DNA of 64,000 bases from Streptomyces orinoci (GTDB lineage Bacteria > Actinomycetota > Actinomycetes > Streptomycetales > Streptomycetaceae), in assembly GCF_003121295.1 (NCBI RefSeq), contig NZ_PHNC01000029.1:682001-746000 (forward strand). Reading direction: 5' to 3'. The notes under the pieces are model-generated. The model saw nothing but the letters and a program-made list of their open reading frames with translations. It did not search any database and had not been told where the DNA came from. Position 1 is the stretch's first letter, and each line of letters starts with the position of its first letter. Of the stretch, positions 32,012 through 39,863 are shown in pieces. The translations under genes and the position numbers were made by a program.

Positions 32012-32665
32012 CTATACACGGGAGCGGATAACGCGTTCATTGCGGTCGTCCAGCGGAAGTACGGGCTCTCCGGTGATGTCCTCGTACTTCCTGAGCAGCC
32101 GGATCATGCCGAGCATCCGGTGGATCATGCGGTCCAGCGCGTCCAGGCCCTCGGCGTCGTGCAGCCCGGGAGTGCCGAGGGTGTTGCGCAGCAGGACGGG
32201 AAAACCGCTGCCCACCAGGATCATGCGGTTGAGCAGCAGGTTGTCGACAACCTGGTTGTGCACCGAGGAATCGCTGTAGCGTCGGCCGGTGACGATGATG
32301 CCGCCGACCTTGTTGGCGAGCGGCCGGTCGAACCGCAGGTGGCCCACCCCCGCCCGCTCGATGAAGATCTGCATCAGGTGGGCGAGGCCGAAACCGTGCA
32401 CGGGCACCGCGTAAACAATGCCGTCGGCACGCTTCATCTCCTCCACGATTTCCGCCACATCGTCCTGCTGGACGCAGGGCGCCAGCCGGGAATTGCAGTC
32501 ACCGCATGGGCCGCAGGGCACAATGCGGTGGTCACGCAGCTGAATCGTGCGCAATTCACCACCGAGGGCGCGTATCAGTGACCCCGTGTGGCCGAGGGCG
32601 AGATCGGTATTACCCCCGGCGCGTTCGGAACCGTTGATGCCCACGATCAACGGGCCAGTCGTCAT
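32012..32665 (-). CDS. Flavodoxin-fold iron-sulfur flavoprotein-like reductase
   Basis: 217 residues of the NADPH-dependent FMN reductase/flavodoxin-like family: FMN phosphate loop IVGINGSERAGGNTDLAL (about 7-24), YAVPVHGFGLAHLMQIFIERAG near 85-106, and GRRYSDSSVHNQV. Residues Cys51, Cys54, Cys57 and Cys64 form a compact CX2CX2CX6C motif as in archaeal and clostridial iron-sulfur flavoproteins, which hold a 4Fe-4S cluster next to FMN. It could supply electrons or reduce an aromatic intermediate, or provide reduced flavin for prenyl-FMN formation; none of these is shown. GGGGGAAACCG precedes the ATG. It follows the trpB2-like gene by 23 bases. Confidence 0.82.
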   Translation of the reverse strand: MTTGPLIVGINGSERAGGNTDLALGHTGSLIRALGGELRTIQLRDHRIVPCGPCGDCNSRLAPCVQQDDVAEIVEEMKRADGIVYAVPVHGFGLAHLMQIFIERAGVGHLRFDRPLANKVGGIIVTGRRYSDSSVHNQVVDNLLLNRMILVGSGFPVLLRNTLGTPGLHDAEGLDALDRMIHRMLGMIRLLRKYEDITGEPVLPLDDRNERVIRSRV

Positions 32666-32688
32666 CGGTTTCCCCCTTGATACCGACG

Positions 32689-33993
32689 TCAGTTATGCAG
32701 TTTTCCGGCGAAGTAGTCGATATATGCCTGCATATCAAAGTGGCCGTGCCCGGAGAGGGTGAAGAGGATGACGCGCTCCGCACCGGCTTCCCTGGCCGCC
32801 AGGGCCTCGTCGATGGCAACACGCACCGCGTGGGTGGATTCGGGCGCCGGCACGATGCCCTCGTTGCGCGCGAAGGTCACACCCGCCTCGAAGCAGTCAA
32901 GTTGGGGCACCGCGCGGGCCTCCAGCAGGTCCGCCTCCCGCAGAGCACTGATGATCGGCGACATGCCGTGGTAGCGCAGCCCGCCCGCGTGGATGCTGGG
33001 CGGCACAAAGTCATGGCCGAGGGTGTGCATCTTGGCCAGCGGGGTGAGCCCTGCGGTGTCACCGAAGTCGTAGTCGTAAGTGCCCTTGGTCAGGGTGGGG
33101 CAGGAGGACGGCTCGACCGCGACCGTGCGCACCGCTCGGCCGCCGCCCAGCTGTTCACGCAGGAAGGGCAGAGCAAGGCCGCCGAGGTTGGAGCCACCGC
33201 CCGCCGCGCCGATCACCACATCCGGGTAGTCGTCGGCCAACTCCATTTGGAGCAAGGCCTCCTGGCCGATGATGGTCTGGTGCATCAGCACATGGTTGAG
33301 GACCGACCCGAGGGCGTACTTGGCCTTGCCCTCACTGGCCAACGCGGCCTCGACCGCTTCCGAGATGGCCAGCCCGAGGCTGCCGGTGGCCTCCGGGTCG
33401 GCGGCCAGGACGGCGCGTCCTGCTTCGGTGCGCTCACTCGGACTGGCGGTGACGGAAGCGCCGAAGGTCTCCATCAGCCCGCGCCGGTAGGGCTTCTGCT
33501 GATAGCTGACCTTCACCATGTAGACCTCGCATTCGAGGCCGAAGTAGGAACAGGCCAGGGCCAGGGAGCTGCCCCACTGGCCAGCACCGGTCTCTGTGGT
33601 GAGCCTGGTGATGCCCGCCATCTTGTTGAAGTACGCCTGTGGAACGGCGGTGTTGGGCTTGTGGCTGCCCGCCGGACTGACCCCCTCGTACTTGAAGTAG
33701 ATACGGGCGGGAGTCCGCAGCGCCTGCTCCAGGCGCCGCGCCCGGATCAGGGGCGAGGGACGCCACTGGCGGTAGATGTCCAGGACCTCGCCCGGGATGT
33801 CCACTTCCCGCTCGGTGGTGAGCTCCTGGGCTATCAGCCCCGGGGGGAACAACGGTTCCAAGTCGGCTTCGTTGACCGGCTCCTTGGTGCCGGGGTGCAA
33901 CAGCGGCGGTACCCCGTTGGGCAGGTCCGGGACCACGTTGTACCAGGTGGTGGGGATGCGGTCCTCGGGGAGAAGAAACTTCGTCCGGTTCAT
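32689..33993 (-). CDS. TrpB2-type tryptophan synthase beta-like PLP enzyme
   Basis: 434 residues, the length and N-terminal extension of the TrpB2 subfamily (TrpB1 is about 400). PLP Lys112 lies in SPAGSHKPNTAVPQAY, catalytic Glu134 in TTETGAGQWGSSLALA, and the phosphate-binding GAAGGGSNLGG follows near 275. TrpB-type enzymes join an aromatic nucleophile such as indole to the aminoacrylate made from serine. No TrpA, TrpC, TrpD or TrpF gene is nearby, and the gene sits among an exporter, a ligase and chorismate-using enzymes, so a dedicated role in making a tryptophan-like or other aryl amino acid is likely. The ATG overlaps the MFS stop. Confidence 0.9.
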   Translation of the reverse strand: MNRTKFLLPEDRIPTTWYNVVPDLPNGVPPLLHPGTKEPVNEADLEPLFPPGLIAQELTTEREVDIPGEVLDIYRQWRPSPLIRARRLEQALRTPARIYFKYEGVSPAGSHKPNTAVPQAYFNKMAGITRLTTETGAGQWGSSLALACSYFGLECEVYMVKVSYQQKPYRRGLMETFGASVTASPSERTEAGRAVLAADPEATGSLGLAISEAVEAALASEGKAKYALGSVLNHVLMHQTIIGQEALLQMELADDYPDVVIGAAGGGSNLGGLALPFLREQLGGGRAVRTVAVEPSSCPTLTKGTYDYDFGDTAGLTPLAKMHTLGHDFVPPSIHAGGLRYHGMSPIISALREADLLEARAVPQLDCFEAGVTFARNEGIVPAPESTHAVRVAIDEALAAREAGAERVILFTLSGHGHFDMQAYIDYFAGKLHN

Positions 33994-35255
33994 GTCTGCT
34001 TTCCGCTTGCGGGAGTTCCGGATGTCGGGATCGGTTGGGGCTGCGCGGCGCCGGGGGCGGCATCGGATGTCGTCCGGATGCGCAGCAGGGCGAAGGCGGC
34101 CATGCCCACGATGGGGGTGGCCAGCATGGTGAAGAAGACGGAGCGGTGGCCGTGAGCTTGCCACAGGACGCCGAGACCGGCCGGCACCAGCAGTCGGGCA
34201 AGCCCCAGGACGAATCCATTGAGCGCCATATAACCGCCCACTCGCTGCTCCGGGACATGGTCGGCGATATAGGTGGGCACCACCACGGAGACCACGATCT
34301 CGCCCAGCGTCCACACCACCGTGGACAGCAGAATGGCGGGGAGCGAGAACACAACGGCAGGAATGGCGAGTCCCAGCGTCCACAGCAGTCCGGCGAACAG
34401 CAGCAGGACCTTGGTGGAATAGGCGGTGATCCGCTTTTCCACCAACAAGCCGAGGCCCACCACGACCGCGCTGTTGATGGTGTAGACGACACCGACGAGG
34501 CCCGCCGAACGATCCAGGACATCGGTGACGGCGAGCGGCAGGGTGTACTCCAGGCCGATCAGCGGCGCCACATAGAAGAACGAGACCAGTACCACCAGCA
34601 GCACATGGCCATGTTCCAGGCGCCGTCGGCCGGTCCGGGGCGTGGTCCGGCCGACGGCGGTCAGGGCGGTCCGTTCCCCGTCCGGCACCCAGGCGACGAT
34701 CAGCGCCGCGCACACCAGCCCGGCCAGGATGTTGCCGGCGAACATCACCGAGTACGAGTAGGCGGCGGCCACCCCGCCGAGCAGCGGGCCGATGCCCATG
34801 CCCAGGTTGTTGCCGATGTAGTTGACGGTGTAGGCGAAGGGCCGCTGCTCCGGGCTTGTGAGGTCGGCGATAAGCGTGTTGGCGGCGGGAGAGAACATGC
34901 CCATGCCCACCATGGCGACGAAGAGCAGCGCCGAGTAGGTCCAGGGCGGTCCGTCCAGAGTGGCCAGACCCAGGTATCCCCCGGCGTTGAGCAGCAGGGC
35001 GGAAATCAGCGCCGGGCGCCTGCCGCGCCGGTCACAGTAGGGCCCACTGAGCAGACTGCCGGCCAGCAGGCCGGTACTACCGACCGAGATCAGCAGACCA
35101 GCCTCCCCGGTACCCAGCCCTTTGCCGCGCACCAGGTAGACGGCGAGCAGGGGGAAGACGAACATCCCCGCTCGGTTGACAAAGGCCACGAGAAACAACA
35201 CTCTCAGCGCTGACGGGAGTTCGGCGAACCGCTCCCGGAACCGGGTCAGCCGCAT
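33990..35255 (-). CDS. MFS exporter
   Basis: 421 residues with about 12 hydrophobic helices. The loop after helix 2 reads GPYCDRRGRRPAL, the usual MFS motif A, and NTLIADLTSPEQR with YIGNNLGMGIGPLLGG marks helices 4-5 of a drug-type transporter. It would export the product of the locus. The ATG at 35255 is chosen: GAGGCGGAT lies directly upstream and the long in-frame extension above it runs inside the ATP-grasp gene. It is 7 bases after the ATP-grasp stop and is coupled to the trpB2-like gene by ATGA (33990-33993). Confidence 0.9.
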   Translation of the reverse strand: MRLTRFRERFAELPSALRVLFLVAFVNRAGMFVFPLLAVYLVRGKGLGTGEAGLLISVGSTGLLAGSLLSGPYCDRRGRRPALISALLLNAGGYLGLATLDGPPWTYSALLFVAMVGMGMFSPAANTLIADLTSPEQRPFAYTVNYIGNNLGMGIGPLLGGVAAAYSYSVMFAGNILAGLVCAALIVAWVPDGERTALTAVGRTTPRTGRRRLEHGHVLLVVLVSFFYVAPLIGLEYTLPLAVTDVLDRSAGLVGVVYTINSAVVVGLGLLVEKRITAYSTKVLLLFAGLLWTLGLAIPAVVFSLPAILLSTVVWTLGEIVVSVVVPTYIADHVPEQRVGGYMALNGFVLGLARLLVPAGLGVLWQAHGHRSVFFTMLATPIVGMAAFALLRIRTTSDAAPGAAQPQPIPTSGTPASGKQT

Positions 35256-35262
35256 ATCCGCC

Positions 35263-36480
35263 TCAGCCCCGTGCCGTCCGGACTTGGAACGCGTCCCGGA
35301 CGGTCTTGAACCGGGCGCGCACATCATCAAAGTCCGTGCCCTGACAGACGTACCAGCCCAGGACATCGTTGGAGCGGGTCGGTGGGGCCAGCACATCGCC
35401 GACGCTCTTCCAGACGTCCGCGTCCAGCACGCCTTCCAGTGCCATGAGTTCCTGCGGGGTGGTGATCTCCGTGATCCGTCCGTACCGGGCGGATCCCAGG
35501 TACTCGGTGCCGATCTCGGGGCCGAGGCGGGCTGCCGGGCGGTGGCCTGGGTCCAGTTCCAGCCGGCACCACTCACCGGCCAGGTTGATGCCCCGGCCGG
35601 CCTCGATCGCCGGGACGATGGAGCCGCCACCCGCCCGGGCGCCGGTCTCCCCGAACACCACCTCGCCCGCTTCGGACACGAAGAACTCGCTGTGCGAGAC
35701 GCCGGTGCGCATCCCGAAGCCCCGCAACACCGTGGCGTTCAGCTCCAGAATCCGGCGCTCCGGCGCGGAGAGACCGTACTTGCGGGAGACCGTCCCGCCC
35801 GGCTCGTCGAGGTACTCGAGAACGGAGTAGGTGTAGCGGGAGAGTTGCTCGAAAACGATCTCACCGTTCTGCAGCAGCGAGTCCACGTGATATTCCACGC
35901 CACTGATGAACTCCTCCACCCGGTACTCATGGCGGTCGTCGCCCATTTCCCGCCAGACACGCCTGAGTTGCTCCCCATCGTCCACCCGGTAGGTGTTACC
36001 GCAGGCCCACCCCGCATAGGGCTTGATTACGACCGGGTAGCCGACCTCGGCCGCGAACTCGGTCACAGCACCCAGGGTGTCCGGGCGCACCGAGCGCGCC
36101 ACCCGGATACCGAGTTCCTCGGCCCTGCGGTGCATCACGTTCTTGTCCCGGAAGTTGAGCGCTTCGTCGGGGGTGAGCCCGGGGATGTTGTGGTCCCGGC
36201 GGCAGCGGGCGGCGGGCAGCACATCACCCTCGAAGAGCGGGAAAATCCGCTCGATCCGATGGCGCGCACAGATCTCCGTGACCATTGCCCGCACGGCAGC
36301 GGTGTTGTCCAAGTCGGCGTGATAGCACGTCCATTGACGCGCTTCGGGCGCTTCCTCCCCTGCCGGAAGCAACAGGACGGGCTGGACGCCCAGCTCGGTG
36401 GCGGCCTCGGTCACCGCCCGCAGTTGTGCCGCGTAACGGCCGGCCGACGGCCGGTAGACGACCAGGATGGAACGGTTCAT
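35263..36480 (-). CDS. ATP-grasp carboxylate-amine ligase
   Basis: 405 residues. A pre-ATP-grasp domain (SILVVYRPSAGRYAAQLRAV) is followed by the ATP-grasp core: DKNVMHRRAEELGIRVARS, GYPVVIKPYAGWACGNTYRV with the adenine/phosphate Lys, YRVEEFISGVEYHVDSLL, and the Mg-binding EVVFGETGARAGGGSIVPA near 290-310. This is the pattern of L-amino acid ligases and related peptide-bond-forming enzymes in small natural-product pathways. It probably makes an amide bond between the locus' amino acid and another amine or acid. It begins 28 bases after the B3/B4 gene. Confidence 0.87.
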   Translation of the reverse strand: MNRSILVVYRPSAGRYAAQLRAVTEAATELGVQPVLLLPAGEEAPEARQWTCYHADLDNTAAVRAMVTEICARHRIERIFPLFEGDVLPAARCRRDHNIPGLTPDEALNFRDKNVMHRRAEELGIRVARSVRPDTLGAVTEFAAEVGYPVVIKPYAGWACGNTYRVDDGEQLRRVWREMGDDRHEYRVEEFISGVEYHVDSLLQNGEIVFEQLSRYTYSVLEYLDEPGGTVSRKYGLSAPERRILELNATVLRGFGMRTGVSHSEFFVSEAGEVVFGETGARAGGGSIVPAIEAGRGINLAGEWCRLELDPGHRPAARLGPEIGTEYLGSARYGRITEITTPQELMALEGVLDADVWKSVGDVLAPPTRSNDVLGWYVCQGTDFDDVRARFKTVRDAFQVRTARG

Positions 36481-36508
36481 CGGTGTCTCCTCAAGGTCAG
36501 CGGCGAGA

Positions 36509-37270
36509 TCAGCGGCTCAGCGCGGAGGCCGCGAAGGGCCGCCCGGAGCGAGCCGCGCGGTCGAGTACCACCGGGCCCAGGACCTCCCCGGTGTGCTCCT
36601 TCAGCGCCGCGGTCAGCCTGGCGAGCGCCGCGTCGACCGCCGCAGTGCCGTCCTGGTGCACGGCCTCCACCGTGATCAGCAGTCGGCGGCGCCCGGGGAC
36701 AGTCTTGATCAAATCGCTCTGCCGCCAGTTCCACCGGCGAGAGTGGGCCCGGCCCTGCCCGTCCGCGTAGACCACCTCTCCCGGATCCGGGTGCTCCGGG
36801 GCACCGGGGGCGCCGAGCGGGAGGTAAACCTCACTGCCGTCCGACGGGCGGACTGTCAACCGGCCGGGTTCGCGATCCCTTCCTGTGACGGTGCCGATGT
36901 CGCAGGAGGCGATGGGCAGCCGGGTGGCGAGCGACACCGCGTTGCACAGATCGACCATGGAGTTGATGCGCGGGAGCCGGTCGCCCTTGGCGACCCGGCG
37001 CAGCAGGGATTCGACCGCGCAGGGGAAGCGGCTGGGATTGACGCCAAAGGCTCGGTATGCCTCCCGCCAGGCCGCGACTGCCGGCAGGGCGGCGATCTCC
37101 GCCCTGCCGGGCGACTCCCGGTGCAGCGCGCCCTCCGCCTCGGTGAGCAACGCGTCCACGGCGCCGGAAAAGCGGGTGACCTCGATCTCCGGCAAGGCGA
37201 TAAGGCCGAGCACATAGCCGGGAACACGGGTGACGATGCGTTCATCGATGGTGACGGTGAGGGAATCCAT
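36509..37270 (-). CDS. Stand-alone PheRS-beta B3/B4 domain protein (possible tRNA-editing factor)
   Basis: 253 residues comprising a B3/B4 domain, which in phenylalanyl-tRNA synthetase beta hydrolyses mischarged tRNA(Phe). Typical features are FGVNPSRFPCAVESLLRRVAKG, LPRINSMVDLCNAVSL, LPIASCDIGTV, and PDPGEVVYADGQG followed by RRWNWRQSD. No catalytic aminoacylation module is present. Free-standing members are common in Streptomyces and their functions are mostly untested. Inside this locus it could deacylate tRNA charged with the locus' amino-acid product, i.e. self-protection; that is inference. It is the first gene of an eight-gene transcript; the 158-base gap before it may hold a promoter. 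Confidence 0.82.
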   Translation of the reverse strand: MDSLTVTIDERIVTRVPGYVLGLIALPEIEVTRFSGAVDALLTEAEGALHRESPGRAEIAALPAVAAWREAYRAFGVNPSRFPCAVESLLRRVAKGDRLPRINSMVDLCNAVSLATRLPIASCDIGTVTGRDREPGRLTVRPSDGSEVYLPLGAPGAPEHPDPGEVVYADGQGRAHSRRWNWRQSDLIKTVPGRRRLLITVEAVHQDGTAAVDAALARLTAALKEHTGEVLGPVVLDRAARSGRPFAASALSR

Positions 37271-37315
37271 GGGGGCCCTTCGTGCGGGTGTCGTCGTCCC
37301 GACGGTACGGAGCCG

Positions 37316-37372
37316 GGCGGGGGCGGGATGTGGCCAATTCCTGGAAGTCGGAGAAGGCCACTTTCCGCGCTG
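37316..37372. promoter_or_regulatory. Spaced inverted repeat upstream of the B3/B4 gene
   Basis: Within the 158-base gap before the B3/B4 gene, GTGGCC and GGCCAC lie 20 bases apart (about 37330-37361). It could be an operator for one of the MocR regulators; only the arms, 6 bp each, support this. Confidence 0.3.
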
Positions 37373-37428
37373 AGGCCTGGTTGACGGCCTCTGGCCGACC
37401 GCCGGTGCGCCGGTCCGGCCCGCTCCGC

Positions 37429-38022
37429 TCAGGCAGCGGAGGTGGCGGCCGGACTCCGCACGGACCCCAGGAAGTTCTCGAAGAGCCGCATTCCCCCCTC
37501 CGTCGTCACACTTTCCGGGTGGAACTGAACGCCCTCCACGGGCAGGGTGCGGTGGCGTACGCCCATCACATGGCCGTCGTCGAGGGAAGTGGCGGTCACC
37601 GTCAGCGCCTGGGGGACCGGGGTGTCCACGACCAGCGAGTGATAGCGGGTGACGGTCAGCGGCTCCGCCGCGCCGGTGAACACCCCCCGGCCGTCGTGCC
37701 GTACGGCGCTGGTCTTCCCGTGCATAAGGGTGCGGGCAACGGTGATCAGGCCGCCATAGGCAAGGCCGATCGCCTGGTGCCCCAGACAGACGCCAAGCAG
37801 CGGCACCCGCCCGGCGAACGCATGCACCAGCTCGACATGCCCGGAGTCGGCCGGGTGGCCAGGCCCCGGCCCGAGCACCACCGCATCCGGCCGGGTGGCC
37901 AGTAGTTCCCCGGCCTCGCGGGTATGGGAGCGAACCACCTCCGTCTCGGCGCCCAGGGCGAGCAGGTACTGGTCGATGATGTGGCTGAAACTGTCGTACG
38001 CGTCGACGAGCAGCACCTTCAT
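37429..38022 (-). CDS. TrpG/PabA-type glutamine amidotransferase
   Basis: 197 residues, class I glutamine amidotransferase releasing ammonia from glutamine for the TrpE-like partner. The nucleophile Cys lies in LLGVCLGHQAIGLAYGG and the His/Glu pair in VEGVQFHPESV, with VVLGPGPGHP near residue 50 forming the oxyanion strand. ATG at 38022 overlaps the trpE-like stop (ATGA at 38019-38022), fixing the start and showing a two-subunit enzyme made in equal amounts. A longer in-frame ATG at 38088 would lie inside the partner gene. The paired subunits differ from fused TrpEG and fused PabAB enzymes. Confidence 0.92.
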   Translation of the reverse strand: MKVLLVDAYDSFSHIIDQYLLALGAETEVVRSHTREAGELLATRPDAVVLGPGPGHPADSGHVELVHAFAGRVPLLGVCLGHQAIGLAYGGLITVARTLMHGKTSAVRHDGRGVFTGAAEPLTVTRYHSLVVDTPVPQALTVTATSLDDGHVMGVRHRTLPVEGVQFHPESVTTEGGMRLFENFLGSVRSPAATSAA

Positions 38023-39563
38023 GGCAGCAGTTCCTCTCCGGTCAGCGCCCAGTACGGGGCGCTCATCTTGGCCAGCGTCTCCCGCCACTCCGCGGCGGGC
38101 TGGGAGTCGGCCACCACGCCCGCCGACGCCTGGGTGGTATAGCGCCGTCCGTCATGGACGGCCGTGCGGATGCACAGGGCCAGCACCGCGAAACCCCGGA
38201 CGTCCACCAGGCCGAGGGCCCCGGCGTAGATGCCCCGGGAGTCGCCCTCCATCTCGTTGATGATTTCCATGGCGCGGATCTTGGGAGCGCCGGTCATGGT
38301 GCCCGCCGGGAAGGTCGCCTGGATCACGTCCCACACGTCCGTACCGGGGTTGAGCTCGCCGGAGACCGTGGACACCAAATGGTGGACGTAGGCGAAGGGT
38401 TCGACGTCCATCATGGTGTCCACCGACAGGCTGCGTGGCTTGCATACCCGCCCGATGTCATTGCGGCACAGGTCCACCAACATCACATGCTCGGCCTGCT
38501 CCTTGGCGCTGGTGCGCAACTCGGTCACCCGCCGGCCATCCTCAGCGGGGTCGGTGGCACGGGCCACGGTGCCGGCAATGGGACGCATCACGATACGGCC
38601 GCCCTCGACCCGGACGAACAGCTCGGGGCTGGCGCCGATGACCGTACGCCCGGCCCAGGGAGCCAGGTACATATAGGGAGAGGGGCTGCGGTACCGCAGT
38701 CGGCGGTACACCTGGGTGGGCGTCAAGTCCGTCTCAACCTCGATGCGATGGCCGATCTGGATCTGGTAGCTGTCACCCACGCCGATGTGATCGAGACAGC
38801 GCCGCACCCTGTCGGCGAAAGTGGCCTCGTCCACGGTGTCCCGGACCGACCGCGGCCGCCGGGCCGCGGGGAGCGGTTCCGGCTCCTGCGGCCCTGTGGG
38901 GGCAGGGGAGGCCACCACTGCGGGAATCCGTTCGTCACCAGGCGGGAACTCCGCCGCATACGCGCCCAGATGACGTACCACTCCGGTACGCAGGTCGTAC
39001 CAGAGGGTGTGCCGGAACAGGGTGAGCGTGCAGCGGGGGAGCTCCGACTCGGCTCGGCCGGGCGGCAGTTTCTCGATCTCCCAGGCGGCCTCGTAGGACA
39101 GTGCGGTGAGGAAGCCGAAGGCGAAGGCGGACTCGCTCACGTCGGTGTCGACCTCGAAGGCCGCCTGGAACGCGGCGAGCAGCCGCCAGACCTCTCCCTG
39201 GCCACCCACCCGCCACAACCGCACGGCGCCCCGCCGTGCGGACGGATAGCCGCACACCATGGACACCCGGGCGCCCAGCGCCTCGCCCAGCCCATCCGGC
39301 GCGCTGAGCTCCACGCGGTCGGCGAAGACCCGCAATTCCGCAAGTCTGCCCCAGCCGATAGTGGCCGAGTTCCGGTCCCGGGTCGGCCCGTCGAGGCTCT
39401 CCAGCAGGTAGACGTCATCCAGTGCCCGGTCCCGGACCAGGGCCTCGTGCACCAGAAGCGGATTGCTCGACGGCAGCTCGGTGGAGACCACTCGGACCCG
39501 GATGGGTCCCGAACGGCGGTCCGCCTCCGAGGCCGGCACATTCGATTTTGTCAGCACAGACAT
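38019..39563 (-). CDS. TrpE-like chorismate-using synthase, component I
   Basis: 514 residues of the chorismate-binding family. The N-terminal domain keeps VYLLESLDG (51-59), the LLES element used for tryptophan feedback in TrpE. The catalytic domain has PIAGT at 328-332, ELRTSAKEQAEHVMLVDLCRNDIGRV, and TFPAGTMTGAPKIRAMEIINEME. PIAGT, rather than the PIKGT of PabB, favours amination at C2, so the product would be anthranilate or aminodeoxyisochorismate rather than 4-amino-4-deoxychorismate. Dedicated trp genes are absent nearby. GGAAAGG stands 7 bases before the ATG at 39563. It heads a two-gene transcript with the trpG-like gene. Confidence 0.88.
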   Translation of the reverse strand: MSVLTKSNVPASEADRRSGPIRVRVVSTELPSSNPLLVHEALVRDRALDDVYLLESLDGPTRDRNSATIGWGRLAELRVFADRVELSAPDGLGEALGARVSMVCGYPSARRGAVRLWRVGGQGEVWRLLAAFQAAFEVDTDVSESAFAFGFLTALSYEAAWEIEKLPPGRAESELPRCTLTLFRHTLWYDLRTGVVRHLGAYAAEFPPGDERIPAVVASPAPTGPQEPEPLPAARRPRSVRDTVDEATFADRVRRCLDHIGVGDSYQIQIGHRIEVETDLTPTQVYRRLRYRSPSPYMYLAPWAGRTVIGASPELFVRVEGGRIVMRPIAGTVARATDPAEDGRRVTELRTSAKEQAEHVMLVDLCRNDIGRVCKPRSLSVDTMMDVEPFAYVHHLVSTVSGELNPGTDVWDVIQATFPAGTMTGAPKIRAMEIINEMEGDSRGIYAGALGLVDVRGFAVLALCIRTAVHDGRRYTTQASAGVVADSQPAAEWRETLAKMSAPYWALTGEELLP

Positions 39564-39627
39564 GGCAGAGCCTTTCCGGTCCCCCCTGGACCACTCGCAT
39601 CTATGGGTGGCCCCGGACGCCCGGACA

Positions 39628-39655
39628 GCGACCGTGCGTTTCCGCATACGGTCGC
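39628..39655. other. Hairpin in the leader of the trpE-like gene
   Basis: GCGACCGT...ACGGTCGC (8-bp arms, inner GCG/CGC with a 2-base bulge) lies 65-92 bases before the trpE-like start on the minus strand. I searched for a Trp-rich leader peptide and found only one Trp in the nearby frames, so attenuation by tryptophan is not supported. Confidence 0.4.
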
Positions 39656-39674
39656 CAATGTCCTTGCTCGCGGC

Positions 39675-39690
39675 TCCGGTTCGAACCGGA
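39675..39690. promoter_or_regulatory. Perfect 16-bp palindrome between trpE-like and right MocR genes
   Basis: TCCGGTTCGAACCGGA is fully self-complementary. It lies in the 300-base divergent region, 112 bases before the trpE-like start and 174 before the right-hand MocR start. It is a candidate operator for either promoter. The rest of this gap shows no gene. Confidence 0.5.
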
Positions 39691-39863
39691 CCCGCCACCC
39701 CCGTGTCATTCGCCATGCGGACGCTCTTCGTCCGCTGTGACGGTCAACTCGCCACCCCTGCTCGGTGCTTGACCGAACTGGTGGGCGAAAATCTCCTGTA
39801 CCGACTTCATCAAACGGAGACCGGCGCAGTCCATACCACTTCCAGTCCGAAGGAGCAGACCAC

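Noticed and set aside
32689..39563. A housekeeping tryptophan operon
   Set aside because: TrpA, TrpC, TrpD and TrpF are missing, the beta subunit is the TrpB2 type, and the genes are interleaved with an exporter, a ligase and a B3/B4 protein.
39564..39770. Tryptophan attenuator leader peptide before the trpE-like gene
   Set aside because: No short ORF with clustered Trp codons was found on the minus strand; only a single Trp appears and there is no paired anti-terminator structure beyond one hairpin.
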